From assembly GCF_030316855.1 (NCBI RefSeq), contig NZ_JASZYR010000001.1, forward strand, positions 1,240,001-1,304,000: DNA of 64,000 nt. Reading direction: 5' to 3'. This stretch comes from Variovorax sp. J22P240. Lineage in GTDB: Bacteria; Pseudomonadota; Gammaproteobacteria; Burkholderiales; Burkholderiaceae_C. Position 1 is the first letter of the stretch. Every line of letters begins with the position of its first letter. Below, piece by piece: positions 9,018 through 17,993 of this stretch. Both the position numbers and the translations under genes were made by a program. The notes under the pieces are model-generated. The model was not told the origin of the DNA. It did no database searches and saw nothing but the letters and a program-made list of their open reading frames with translations.

Positions 9018-10186
9018 AACGGCCTGCGCTGCCGGCCGCCCTGTGGGCCCTGCTGGCAGGCAACTTCGTGATCGGCACGGGCGTGATGGTCGTGCCTGGC
9101 ACGCTCAACGAACTCAGCACGTCGCTTCAGGTCAGCGCGGCAACGGCTGGCCAGTTGATCACGGTCGGCGCGATCGTGATGTGCCTGGGCGCCCCTTTGC
9201 TTGCCGCCGTGGTCGCCGGCTGGGACCGCCGGGTGCTGCTGGCCTGCACGATGCTATGGTACGGCGCGGGACACCTCGTCGCGACGCTGATGCCGAATTT
9301 CGGCGGACTGCTACTGGTCCGCATGTTGACGGTCATTGCACCCGCGATCTTCACTCCGCAGGCGGCAGCGTGCGTCGGCTTGCTGGTGCCGCCGGAGCAG
9401 CGTGGCCGCGCAGTCACCTTCGTCTTTCTCGGATGGTCGATGGCCTCTGTGCTGGGCCTTCCGATCGGCGCTGTCATTGGCGGCCATTTCGGATGGCGGG
9501 CGGCGTTCGCGGTGATCACGGTTCTGTCAGCGGTCGGCGCGATCTGGATCTGGCTGAAGCTTCCCGCGGGCATCCGGCCTGCCGCGCTATCGCGCGAGGC
9601 CTGGGGCCGCGTGTTCAAAAGTCCTCTGCTGATGGGCGTGGTCTCCGTCACCGCGCTGCAGGGCGCCGGCCAGTTCGTGCTGTTCAGCTATTTCGCGCCG
9701 ATCCTGAAGCAGACGCTGGACGCAAGCGCCACCGAGTTGGGCCTCATGTGGGCTTGGTTCGGCGCGTGCGGCCTCGCGGGCAACATGCTGGTGAGCCGGC
9801 ACATCGACCGCGTGGGTGCGCCGCGCATGGTGCTGCTCACCACCTCGCTGATCGCACTGAGCCTCCTTCTGTGGCCGCTGGGTGTCACGCTCGTCTGGCT
9901 GGCGCTTCTGCTCACCCCCTGGGGCCTGGGCTGCTTCGCGACCAATTCGGCCCAGCAGGCGCGGCTGGTGGCTCTCTCGCCCGCCCTCGCGCCGGGCTCG
10001 GTGGCACTGAACAGTTCCGGCATCTACATCGGGCAGGCCGTGGGCGCTGGGGCCGGCGGGTGGTTGTTGGCCCATGAAGCGACCGCGTGGATGAGCTGGG
10101 TCGGGCTGGCGACCGTGCTTGCCGCCATAGGTCTCAGCGTCGCAGTGGACAGGGCACAACGCCGCGCCCCTGCGTTCAGCGCTTGA
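9014..10186 (+). CDS. MFS transporter
   Basis: A 390-residue inner-membrane transporter with about 12 hydrophobic helices. A DHA1-type family is likely from the general appearance (GNFVIGTGVMVVPGTLNELS in helix 1; FLGWSMASVLGLPIGAVIGG around helix 5). It starts at TTG 9014, inside the last codons of the preceding dehydrogenase gene, so the two are translationally coupled. The substrate cannot be read from the sequence. Its 3' end overlaps the convergent FimV-like gene by 11 bp. Confidence 0.85.
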   Translation: MKRPALPAALWALLAGNFVIGTGVMVVPGTLNELSTSLQVSAATAGQLITVGAIVMCLGAPLLAAVVAGWDRRVLLACTMLWYGAGHLVATLMPNFGGLLLVRMLTVIAPAIFTPQAAACVGLLVPPEQRGRAVTFVFLGWSMASVLGLPIGAVIGGHFGWRAAFAVITVLSAVGAIWIWLKLPAGIRPAALSREAWGRVFKSPLLMGVVSVTALQGAGQFVLFSYFAPILKQTLDASATELGLMWAWFGACGLAGNMLVSRHIDRVGAPRMVLLTTSLIALSLLLWPLGVTLVWLALLLTPWGLGCFATNSAQQARLVALSPALAPGSVALNSSGIYIGQAVGAGAGGWLLAHEATAWMSWVGLATVLAAIGLSVAVDRAQRRAPAFSA

Positions 10187-12431
10187 TTATCGGTCGCGGC
10201 GCGATCTCGGCCTCGGTGTTCGGGTCGAACAACTCGAAGTCGATCACGTGCGGATCTGTCGAAGGCGCGGGAGGCGGCTTCGGGGACTCGATCGGCGTCG
10301 GCATGGTCTCGTAAGCTGTCTTGTCGAATTCGGCGAAGTCCAGTTCGAGATCGGGCTTGACGCGCTGCGGTGTCTCGTCTGCGGAAGGCATCGGGACCGG
10401 TGTATCGGGGACCATCACCGTGTCGTGGTGCAGTCCATCGTCGATCGAGCCGTAGATCGAGGGCACCACCACCTGGTCGTCGTATATGGCCGGCGGCTGG
10501 GTGTCGACCTCGATGGGCGCGGTCGCGGTCGGCAGATCGCCGTGCGTGTCGGCGAACGAATGCGGCGTGACCGGTGCAGGCGGCGCGCTGTCCGGATCGA
10601 TCACTTCTTTCGCCACAGCGTAGAGGAGAAGGAGTTCCTGGTAGGCGGCGAGGTCGAACGCACCCTCTTCGTGGACGCCAGGCTTGCGGAAAATCAGTTC
10701 CTCGATTAGCGCGAGGGTGCCCGGCGCGGGCCATTGCGACTCGATGCGCGCCAAAGCGCTGCGGTAGTGTTCCAGACCTCTGCCCGTTTCGGCGAAATGC
10801 TCGAAAGCCGGCACATCGGCATTGAAGGCGCGCTCGAACTCTTCCGCCAACCTCGCATAGTCTTCCTTGCGGTCGAGCGTATGGAAGATGCGCAACAGGT
10901 CGAGGTAAGCGAGCGCGCTGGTCCCGGGATTGGCGGCGATGTGCTCGCGCAGCACCGCGATCGCCTGGTCGTGCTGGCCGAGCGAAAGGAAGAAATCCGA
11001 TTGCTGCTGCACGTCGAACAGCTCTTCGGTGTTGACCGGCCGCACCGGGGCGTTGTCGAAAGTGCGAGCGGGGTGCGCCACGGGCTCGTCGAAGCCGCTG
11101 TCGAGAGCGTTCGGCTCGAGCGGCGCAATCGGCTTCGGCACGAAGGTCCTGCCCGTGCTGGCGCTGCGTCGCGAAGGAGGCGGGTCCGGCTCGGAGTCCA
11201 AATCCATCTCGTCGTCCAGCAGGCCCCGTTGCGGATGGAGGCGCCTGCGTGCGCCGTCGCCCTTCGGAGGCGGCGCTTCACCCCACCAGGCGGGCACGGC
11301 CGGGCGCCGCGCCAGCCGCCACAACAGCAACATGCCGATGAGAGCCAGCAGCAGCAAGACGATCAAGGTGTAGACGAGCGGATTGCGGAACTGGCTTTCG
11401 CGCGCCTGGGCCAGTTCGCTGCGCAACTCGTTAAGCGCGCGCTGGTTCTGCGCGGTCTGCTCGCGCAATGCGGCGAGCGTGGCATCCATGTCCTTTGCAC
11501 GCTGGGCCTCACGCTGCGCCTCTTGCGGCTGCGGATTCATCGCGTTCCAGAGGGCCGCTGCAGCAGCACGCCGCCCGAGATCCTCCACAGGGGGCAGCGT
11601 CAGTTCCTTCGCGGTCTTGAGGCCGGCTTCCCTGGTGGATTGCGGCTCCAGCGCCTCCACGCGAAGCCGCGATGCGCCTGTCGCCGGTTCTTGTTTAGGC
11701 GCTTGCACCGGTGATGCGGGCGTCGCCGGAGCGACCTTCGGAGTGGCGGGGGGCCGCGCAACGGGCGTTCGCCGTGGCGCGACCGGTGCGGCCATGGCGG
11801 GTGGGCGGCGCGGTGCCTGCGCTTCGGCATCAGGCGCCGATGCTGGATCCCGCGGCGGGACGGCGCGCTGTGCTGTCCTGGTACCGGAACCGTCCGATGA
11901 GGACGCGCCCCCGCTTGCATTGCGCGAAACTCCGCGCGCAGCGGGCCGTGCGACCGGAGCCGTGTCCGATGAAGAGCGAGCGGCAGAAGGCGCAACGACA
12001 CCCGGCAGCGACACATCGGTGGGCACATCGGCGAGCAGAACGTAGCTGCGCGTCGACTTCATGTCGCAGCCGGCCCGCACCGTGACGGTGACCACCGGCT
12101 CCTCCATCGGAACGGTGGAGCGAATGCGCATGTTCGGATTGCCAGGACCTGCGCCGGGGTCGAGGGATACAGTCACGCGGCGATCGGGGATCGGGGTGTC
12201 GCCCTGGAGGACACTGGCCTCGAGGCACAGGGACCCGCCCGCCTCCACGGAGTCGAGCGTGAGTGGGATCACCACGTCCATCGGCTTGCCGATCCAGACG
12301 GCACCCTGCGGTCGACCGATCGTCAACGCGGATGATTCAAGGGCCAGCCCGAGGAGAAACAGGCTCGCCGCTAAGCGTGGGGACTGCAAAATGGGCTGCA
12401 ATGGCAATCTAAAGTTGACACATTCTGACAT
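10176..12431 (-). CDS. FimV-like inner-membrane protein with TPR-like C-terminus
   Basis: A 751-residue protein if started at ATG 12431; an ATG at 12464 would add 11 residues. Order: a signal/anchor (about 10-35, LAASLFLLGLALESSALTIG), a FimV-type N-terminal domain ending in SYVLLADVP, a long Pro/Ala-rich periplasmic linker, a coiled coil, one transmembrane helix (PLVYTLIVLLLLALIGMLLLW), then a cytoplasmic acidic region with a TPR-like stretch (QHDQAIAVLREHIAANPGTSALAYLDLLR). FimV/HubP proteins organise the pole and type IV pili. I see no LysM domain, so FimV-like is as far as I go. It ends by overlapping the MFS gene. Confidence 0.75.
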   Translation of the reverse strand: MSECVNFRLPLQPILQSPRLAASLFLLGLALESSALTIGRPQGAVWIGKPMDVVIPLTLDSVEAGGSLCLEASVLQGDTPIPDRRVTVSLDPGAGPGNPNMRIRSTVPMEEPVVTVTVRAGCDMKSTRSYVLLADVPTDVSLPGVVAPSAARSSSDTAPVARPAARGVSRNASGGASSSDGSGTRTAQRAVPPRDPASAPDAEAQAPRRPPAMAAPVAPRRTPVARPPATPKVAPATPASPVQAPKQEPATGASRLRVEALEPQSTREAGLKTAKELTLPPVEDLGRRAAAAALWNAMNPQPQEAQREAQRAKDMDATLAALREQTAQNQRALNELRSELAQARESQFRNPLVYTLIVLLLLALIGMLLLWRLARRPAVPAWWGEAPPPKGDGARRRLHPQRGLLDDEMDLDSEPDPPPSRRSASTGRTFVPKPIAPLEPNALDSGFDEPVAHPARTFDNAPVRPVNTEELFDVQQQSDFFLSLGQHDQAIAVLREHIAANPGTSALAYLDLLRIFHTLDRKEDYARLAEEFERAFNADVPAFEHFAETGRGLEHYRSALARIESQWPAPGTLALIEELIFRKPGVHEEGAFDLAAYQELLLLYAVAKEVIDPDSAPPAPVTPHSFADTHGDLPTATAPIEVDTQPPAIYDDQVVVPSIYGSIDDGLHHDTVMVPDTPVPMPSADETPQRVKPDLELDFAEFDKTAYETMPTPIESPKPPPAPSTDPHVIDFELFDPNTEAEIAPRPIIKR

Positions 12432-12471
12432 GAGGGTCAGAGCCGATCTTTCAGAGAGAGACAATTATCAA

Positions 12472-13992
12472 ATGACTGTGAATTTTTCCAACATAGGTGT
12501 GATCGGCGCTGGCGCCATGGGACGAGGCATTGCGCAGATTGCAGCGCAGGCCGGAAGCGAGGTTTTGCTGCTCGACAGCTTCGATGGCGCAGCGGCGCGC
12601 GGACGCGATGCCGTCCTCGCCCAATGGCAAAAGCAGCATGAGAAAGGCAAGCTGGACGCAGCGCAGCGCGACGTGCTGTCGGCACGCGTCCGTGCGGTCG
12701 ATTCGATGGAGGCGCTCGCCGGCTGCGACCTGGTCATCGAGGCCGTGGTCGAAGACCTGGAGGTCAAGCGCAAGCTCTTCAAGGAACTGGAGGGGGTCGT
12801 TTCGACCTCGGCCACGCTGGCCACGAACACGTCGTCGCTGTCCGTCACCGCCATCGCGGCGGCGATGAAGCATCCCGAGCGCATGGCGGGGTTCCATTTC
12901 TTCAACCCCGTGCCGCTGATGAAAGTCGTGGAGGTCGTGGCCGGCTTCAAGACGGAAGCCGAGGTCTGCACGCGGCTCGCCGGCTATGGCACGCAGATGG
13001 GTCACAGCGCAGTGCAGGCGAAGGACACGCCTGGCTTCATCGTGAACCACGCGGGACGCGGCTACGGTACGGAGGCGCTGCGCATCGTCGGCGAAGGCGT
13101 GGCTGACTTCGCGACGATCGACCGCATCCTGAAGGACCAGGCCGGCTTTCGGCTCGGACCTTTCGAGTTGCTGGACCTGACGGCGCTCGACGTGTCGCAT
13201 CCGGTGATGGAGTCCATCTACCGCCAGTACTACGAGGAGCCGCGCTACCGCCCCAGTGTGATCACCGCGCAGCGTCTGGCCGCGGGTGCACTTGGCCGCA
13301 AGACCGGTGAAGGCTTCTACCGCTATGCCGACGGTGCGATGCAGCAGCTCCCGGAGCCGCCAGTGCCGACGGTCGATTCGACGCCGTCGGTCTGGGTATC
13401 GCCGCGCGCGGCACGCCGGCCCGAACTGCTGCGGCTCGTCCACGCCCTGGGCGCTCAACTCGAAAGCGGCGCGACGCCTTCCAGCGCGGCGCTGATCCTG
13501 GTCGCGCCGCTCGGCTTCGACGTGACGACCGTGGCCGCGGTCGAGCGGCTGGACGCGACGCGCACGATCGGCATCGACATGATGGTCGACGACGCGGCAA
13601 CCAAGCGCCGCGTGCTCGCCACCAACCCCGCGACCCGGCGCGACATGCGCGATGCGGCGCATGCACTGTTCGCGCGCGACGGCAAGGCCGTCAGCGTGAT
13701 CCGTGACAGCGGGGGCTTCGTCACCCAGCGCGTGGTCGCGACCATCGTGAACATCGCGTGCGACATGTGCCAGCAAGGCGTCTGCTCGCCGGCCGACCTC
13801 GACACCGCCGTGCGCCTCGGGCTCGGCTATCCGCAAGGGCCGTTGGCCATGGGCGACCTGTACGGCCCGACAAACATGCTCGAAGTGTTGTTCAACCTCC
13901 AGACCGTCTACGGCGATCCCCGCTATCGCCCGAGCCCGTGGCTGCGCCGCCGCGGCGCTCTCGGCCTGAGCCTCACCCATGAAGAAGAGTAA
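12472..13992 (+). CDS. 3-hydroxyacyl-CoA dehydrogenase (PaaH/PaaC-like)
   Basis: Oxidises 3-hydroxyacyl-CoA to 3-ketoacyl-CoA with NAD+. The frame is open from 12061, but coding similarity starts at ATG 12472. The NAD-binding motif is G12-x-G14-x-x-G17 (GVIGAGAMGRG). The dehydrogenase core contains FHFFNPVPLMKVVEVV with the catalytic histidine, and two tandem C-terminal helical domains follow, the second carrying GGFVTQRVVATIVN. At 506 residues it matches the long PaaH-type form. It heads a five-gene acyl-CoA cluster. Phenylacetate degradation is not indicated because no paaABCDE genes are present. Confidence 0.9.
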   Translation: MTVNFSNIGVIGAGAMGRGIAQIAAQAGSEVLLLDSFDGAAARGRDAVLAQWQKQHEKGKLDAAQRDVLSARVRAVDSMEALAGCDLVIEAVVEDLEVKRKLFKELEGVVSTSATLATNTSSLSVTAIAAAMKHPERMAGFHFFNPVPLMKVVEVVAGFKTEAEVCTRLAGYGTQMGHSAVQAKDTPGFIVNHAGRGYGTEALRIVGEGVADFATIDRILKDQAGFRLGPFELLDLTALDVSHPVMESIYRQYYEEPRYRPSVITAQRLAAGALGRKTGEGFYRYADGAMQQLPEPPVPTVDSTPSVWVSPRAARRPELLRLVHALGAQLESGATPSSAALILVAPLGFDVTTVAAVERLDATRTIGIDMMVDDAATKRRVLATNPATRRDMRDAAHALFARDGKAVSVIRDSGGFVTQRVVATIVNIACDMCQQGVCSPADLDTAVRLGLGYPQGPLAMGDLYGPTNMLEVLFNLQTVYGDPRYRPSPWLRRRGALGLSLTHEEE

Positions 13993-14001
13993 GAGACACC
14001 C

Positions 14002-14781
14002 ATGACCGCAGAACTGAAAAGCACGACCGAGGGCAGCACGATGGTGCTCACGCTCTCCAATCCCTCGCAACGCAACGCACTGGGCCCCGAGATGTATGCC
14101 GCTGGCATCGAGGCGCTCAATGGCGCCGAGAACAGCGACGAGATCCGCAGCGTGATCCTCGTCGGCGAAGGCAAGTGGTTCTGTGCCGGCGGCTCGCTGC
14201 AGCGCCTGTCGGCCAACCGCGACCGCGAGCCGGCGGTGCAGGCCGAGAGCATCGAGGCATTGCATACCTGGGTCGATTCGATCCGCACCTTTCCCAAGCC
14301 CGTCATCGCAGCGGTCGAAGGTGCGGCGGCCGGCGCGGGCTTCTCGCTGGCATTGGCCTGCGACTTCGTCGTCTCGGCGCGCGATGCGGTGTTCGCCGCC
14401 TCGTACAGCAATGTCGCGCTTTCGCCGGATGGCGGACTGAGCTGGCATCTCGGGCGGGCGCTGCCACGCCAGTTGGCCAGCGAATGGCTCATGCTGGGCG
14501 AACGCCTCGATGCGTCCCGCCTGCATGTGCTTGGATTGGTCAACGAGATCACCGAGAGCGGCCAGGCCTTGACTGCTGCACTCGCCATCGCCGGCAAGCT
14601 CAACGCCCGAGCGCCGAACGCACTGGCCAGCATCAAGGAACTGCTCAGCGAAGCGCGGGGCACGACGCTCGTTTCGCAGCTGTCGCAGGAGCGCGATCAC
14701 TTCGTGCGTAATCTGCATCATGCCAACGCTGGCATCGGTATCGCCGCATTCCTCTCGAAGCAGACGCCGCGCTACGAATGA
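14002..14781 (+). CDS. Enoyl-CoA hydratase/isomerase family protein (isomerase-type active site)
   Basis: A crotonase-fold protein of 259 residues with oxyanion-hole segments WFCAGGSLQRL (59-69) and EGAAAGAGFS (106-115). The two catalytic glutamates of classical hydratases are missing: the first position is Ser115. Instead Asp143 sits in the VALSPDGG motif, as in PaaG-type isomerases. It is therefore more likely a double-bond or ring isomerase than a hydratase. It starts 9 bp after the dehydrogenase and probably acts on the same acyl-CoA. This inference rests on active-site residues only. Confidence 0.85.
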   Translation: MTAELKSTTEGSTMVLTLSNPSQRNALGPEMYAAGIEALNGAENSDEIRSVILVGEGKWFCAGGSLQRLSANRDREPAVQAESIEALHTWVDSIRTFPKPVIAAVEGAAAGAGFSLALACDFVVSARDAVFAASYSNVALSPDGGLSWHLGRALPRQLASEWLMLGERLDASRLHVLGLVNEITESGQALTAALAIAGKLNARAPNALASIKELLSEARGTTLVSQLSQERDHFVRNLHHANAGIGIAAFLSKQTPRYE

Positions 14782-14837
14782 CGGGCGCGTCGCTCCCGCG
14801 ACAACCCCTAGCTTTTCAGTCACCGACAGGACAGTCC

Positions 14838-15560
14838 ATGGACGACCCCATTCTTACCATCGAAGAACGTGAAGCGATCAACGGTGGTCGCTGGTTCTCT
14901 TCTCTTTCCCCATCACTGCGCCACGACATCCTCCGATGTGCTTTCGTCAAACGCTACAAGGACGGCGAGCTGATCGCCGCTCGCGGCGATCCGCCGGAGC
15001 AATGGATCGCCTGCGCGAAGGGCGCGGTGCGGGTGAGTTCGACGGCCGTGTCGGGCAAGCAAGTGACGCTGACTTACGTGGAGCCGGGCATCTGGTTCGG
15101 CGACGTGGCGATGTTCGATGGGGACCGGCGCACGCACGATGCCTATGCGCATGGCGACTCCACGATCCTCTGCGTCGCGCGTGCGGACTTCCAGAAGATC
15201 CTTGCGAATCACGTCGAGCTCTACGAAGCGCTGATGCGCCTGCAGGCACGACGCATTCGCCAGCTGTTCGGACTGGTGGAGGATCTCAACACCCTTCCCT
15301 TGCGCGCACGGCTGGCCAAGCAGCTCATCCACCTGGTTCGCAGCTACGGGGTGCCGAGCCTCGCGGACGGCAGTCAGATGCGCATCGGCCTGCATCTCGC
15401 TCAGGAAGAACTTGCGCAATTGCTTGGCGCCTCGCGCCAACGCGTCAACCAGGAACTGAAGGCCATGGAGCGCGAAGAAGCGATCCGCATCGAGCCGGGC
15501 GGCCTGGTGGTGCTGGACCGCGCCGCACTGATGCGCATCTCCGAAGCAGACGACCAATAA
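14838..15560 (+). CDS. Crp/Fnr family transcriptional regulator
   Basis: A 240-residue regulator with an N-terminal cyclic-nucleotide-binding-like beta barrel (about 20-140) and a C-terminal winged helix. The recognition region is HLAQEELAQLLGASRQRVNQEL. It lacks the four N-terminal cysteines of FNR, so oxygen sensing through an Fe-S cluster is unlikely; the effector is unknown. The start is ATG 14838 (MDDPILTIEEREAI), 56 bp after the isomerase gene. It sits inside the acyl-CoA cluster and is a natural candidate for its local regulator. Confidence 0.88.
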   Translation: MDDPILTIEEREAINGGRWFSSLSPSLRHDILRCAFVKRYKDGELIAARGDPPEQWIACAKGAVRVSSTAVSGKQVTLTYVEPGIWFGDVAMFDGDRRTHDAYAHGDSTILCVARADFQKILANHVELYEALMRLQARRIRQLFGLVEDLNTLPLRARLAKQLIHLVRSYGVPSLADGSQMRIGLHLAQEELAQLLGASRQRVNQELKAMEREEAIRIEPGGLVVLDRAALMRISEADDQ

Positions 15561-15580
15561 ATCCAGAGACATCGAGAGAC

Positions 15581-16669
15581 ATGACCCAGGACTTCGACAA
15601 ATTCGTCGGCACGCGTGCCGTTTCCCAGCAGCACCTCGTCGACATCGATGTGCTGACCGCATGGCTCGAGAAGAATCTCGATGGGTTCAAGGGACCGCTC
15701 ACGGTCGAGATGTTCAAGGGCGGGCAGTCCAACCCGACCTACAAGCTCATCACGCCCTCGCAAAGCTACGTGATGCGCGCGAAGCCGGGGCCGGTCGCCA
15801 AGCTGCTGCCTTCTGCGCACGCAGTCGAGCGCGAGTTCAAGGTCATGAGCGGCCTCGCCGGCACCGATGTGCCGGTCCCGCGGATGTACTGCCTGTGCGA
15901 AGACGAAGCCGTGATCGGCCGCGCCTTCTACGTGATGGAGTTCATGGCCGGCCGCGTGCTGTGGGATCAGTCCCTCCCCGACATGGACCACGCGGGGCGC
16001 GCCGCCATCTATGACGAGATGAACCGAGTCATCGCGGCGCTGCACACGGTGAAGTTCGCCGAACGCGGCCTGGCCGACTACGGCAAGCCCGGAAACTACT
16101 TCGAACGCCAGATCGGACGCTGGAGCAAGCAGTACGTCGCATCGATCACGCAGCCGATCCCCGAGATGGATCGCCTGATGGAGTGGCTGCCGGCCCACAT
16201 CCCGGCCAGTGCACGCGACGAGAAGATGAGTTCGATCGTGCACGGCGACTTCCGTCTCGACAACCTGATGTTCCACCCCACGGAGCCGCGTGCGATTGCC
16301 GTGCTCGACTGGGAACTGTCGACGCTCGGTCATCCGCTGGCCGACTTCAGTTACCACTGCATGGCCTGGCACATACCGCACGCGATGTCGCGCGGCATCG
16401 GCGGCCTCGACCTGAAGAGCCTCGGCATCCCGACGGAAAGCGAATACATCCAGCGCTATTGCGACCGTACCGGCCTGACGACGCCGGAAGCGCTCGCGCC
16501 GGACTGGAACTTCTACCTGGCCTACAACCTGTTCCGCATCGCCGCGATTCTGCAAGGCATCGCCAAGCGGGTCGAGGCCGGGACCGCATCGAGCGAACAA
16601 GCCGTGGCCTCGGGCCGCGGCGCGCGACCGATGGCCGAAATGGCCTGGCAATTCGCCAAGAAAGCATGA
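15581..16669 (+). CDS. APH-family phosphotransferase (ACAD10/11 kinase-domain and LvaA-like)
   Basis: A 362-residue kinase-fold protein. The N-lobe lysine region is YVMRAKPGP (about 64-71). The Brenner motif is H221-G-D223-x-x-x-x-N228 (HGDFRLDN), followed by metal-binding Asp243 ([18 protein letters not shown]). This run closely resembles the kinase domain of animal ACAD10/ACAD11, whose bacterial relative LvaA phosphorylates 4-hydroxyacyl-CoA. It is directly followed by an acyl-CoA dehydrogenase, the other half of those fused proteins. Antibiotic resistance is not suggested despite the APH name. Substrate assignment is inferred from neighbours. Confidence 0.85.
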   Translation: MTQDFDKFVGTRAVSQQHLVDIDVLTAWLEKNLDGFKGPLTVEMFKGGQSNPTYKLITPSQSYVMRAKPGPVAKLLPSAHAVEREFKVMSGLAGTDVPVPRMYCLCEDEAVIGRAFYVMEFMAGRVLWDQSLPDMDHAGRAAIYDEMNRVIAALHTVKFAERGLADYGKPGNYFERQIGRWSKQYVASITQPIPEMDRLMEWLPAHIPASARDEKMSSIVHGDFRLDNLMFHPTEPRAIAVLDWELSTLGHPLADFSYHCMAWHIPHAMSRGIGGLDLKSLGIPTESEYIQRYCDRTGLTTPEALAPDWNFYLAYNLFRIAAILQGIAKRVEAGTASSEQAVASGRGARPMAEMAWQFAKKA

Positions 16670-16715
16670 TTGGCGCGGCAGCGGCCGCCTGACATTCCAC
16701 CCACCTGGAGAAGAC

Positions 16716-17987
16716 ATGGACTTCGAATACTCGGCCAAAACCAAAGAGCTTCAAAAGCGCGTCAGCGCTTTCATGGAAGACCACATCTACCCCGCCGAGG
16801 CCGCGTACTCGGCGGAGTTGGCGGCGAACACCGCCGCCGGCAAGCGCTGGACCGCGCTCGAGACCGTCGAAAAGGTCAAGACCAAGGCCAAGGCCCAGGG
16901 TCTGTGGAATCTGTTCCTGCCGGTCGATAGCGCTGCCGCATCGGGCTACGAAGGCGCCGGCCTCACCAACCAGGAATACGCGCCGCTGGCCGAGATCATG
17001 GGGCGGGTGCCATGGGCCAGCGAGGCCTTCAACTGCTCGGCGCCCGACACCGGCAATATGGAGACCATCGCACGCTACGGGTCCGACGAGATCAAGTCGC
17101 GCTGGCTCAAACCGCTGCTCGAAGGCGAGATCCGCTCGGCCTTCGCCATGACCGAGCCTGATGTAGCGTCCAGCGATGCAACCAACATCTCCACCCGCAT
17201 CGAACGCCAGGGTGACGAATACGTGATCAACGGCCACAAGTGGTGGATTTCCGGCGCGGCCGATCCCCGGTGCAAGGTCTTCATCACCATGGGCAAGTCG
17301 GAGCCGGACGCGCCCCGCCACTCCCAGCAGAGCATGGTCATCGTGCCGGCCGACGCCAAGGGCATCCGCATCGTGCGCCCGCTCAACGTGATGGGCTATG
17401 ACGACGCGCCTCACGGCCACGTCGAGATGTACTTCGAGAACGTTCGCGTGCCCGTGGGCAACATCCTGCTGGGCGAAGGCCGCGGCTTCGAGATCGCCCA
17501 AGGCCGCCTCGGCCCGGGACGGATTCACCACTGCATGCGCCTGATCGGCCTGGCGGAACGCGCGCTCGAACTGATGTGCAAGCGCGCCTCCTCGCGCGTG
17601 GCCTTCGGCAAGACCGTCGCATCGCAGACCGTGACGCAGGAACGCATCGCCGAAGCGCGCTGCAAGATCGACATGGCACGCCTGCTGACGCTCAAGGCCG
17701 CATGGCTGATGGACGTGGCCGGCAACAAGGTCGCCAAGACCGAGATCGCGATGATCAAGGTGGTCGCACCGAGCATGGCTTGCCAGGTGATCGACTGGGC
17801 CATGCAGGTGCATGGCGGCGGCGGCATGTGCGACGACTTCCCGCTCGCCTACGCCTACGCCGGCGCCCGCACGCTGCGTTTCGCGGATGGCCCGGACGAA
17901 GTGCACCGCAATGCGATCGCGAAGTGGGAGCTGGGCAAGTACGCGCCCAGCAAGGGCGACGAGGCAATGCCCGTCACGCGCTTCTGA
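16716..17987 (+). CDS. Acyl-CoA dehydrogenase (ACAD10/11-like)
   Basis: An FAD-dependent acyl-CoA dehydrogenase of 423 residues. It has the [16 protein letters not shown] flavin/substrate loop (about 144-159), [13 protein letters not shown] and a C-terminal helical domain ending with [15 protein letters not shown] (about 384-398). The ADGPDEVHR ending is characteristic of the ACAD10/11 and LvaC subgroup rather than short- or medium-chain enzymes. It lies 46 bp after the APH kinase. In animals the two activities are one polypeptide. The likely role is conversion of 4-hydroxyacyl-CoA via a phosphorylated intermediate, inferred from the family. Confidence 0.9.
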   Translation: MDFEYSAKTKELQKRVSAFMEDHIYPAEAAYSAELAANTAAGKRWTALETVEKVKTKAKAQGLWNLFLPVDSAAASGYEGAGLTNQEYAPLAEIMGRVPWASEAFNCSAPDTGNMETIARYGSDEIKSRWLKPLLEGEIRSAFAMTEPDVASSDATNISTRIERQGDEYVINGHKWWISGAADPRCKVFITMGKSEPDAPRHSQQSMVIVPADAKGIRIVRPLNVMGYDDAPHGHVEMYFENVRVPVGNILLGEGRGFEIAQGRLGPGRIHHCMRLIGLAERALELMCKRASSRVAFGKTVASQTVTQERIAEARCKIDMARLLTLKAAWLMDVAGNKVAKTEIAMIKVVAPSMACQVIDWAMQVHGGGGMCDDFPLAYAYAGARTLRFADGPDEVHRNAIAKWELGKYAPSKGDEAMPVTRF

Positions 17988-17993
17988 AGCTCG

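Noticed and set aside
12472-14781. Phenylacetate degradation (paa) operon
   Set aside because: Only paaH- and paaG-like genes are present; no paaABCDE, paaK, paaZ or paaJ, so the pathway label is not supported.
12451-14823. 790-residue minus-strand frame opposite the 3-hydroxyacyl-CoA dehydrogenase and isomerase genes
   Set aside because: Spans two convincing plus-strand genes with catalytic motifs; its own translation has no recognisable domain.
15581-16669. Aminoglycoside resistance phosphotransferase
   Set aside because: The fold family is shared, but the [18 protein letters not shown] context and the adjacent acyl-CoA dehydrogenase point to an ACAD10/11-type metabolic kinase.
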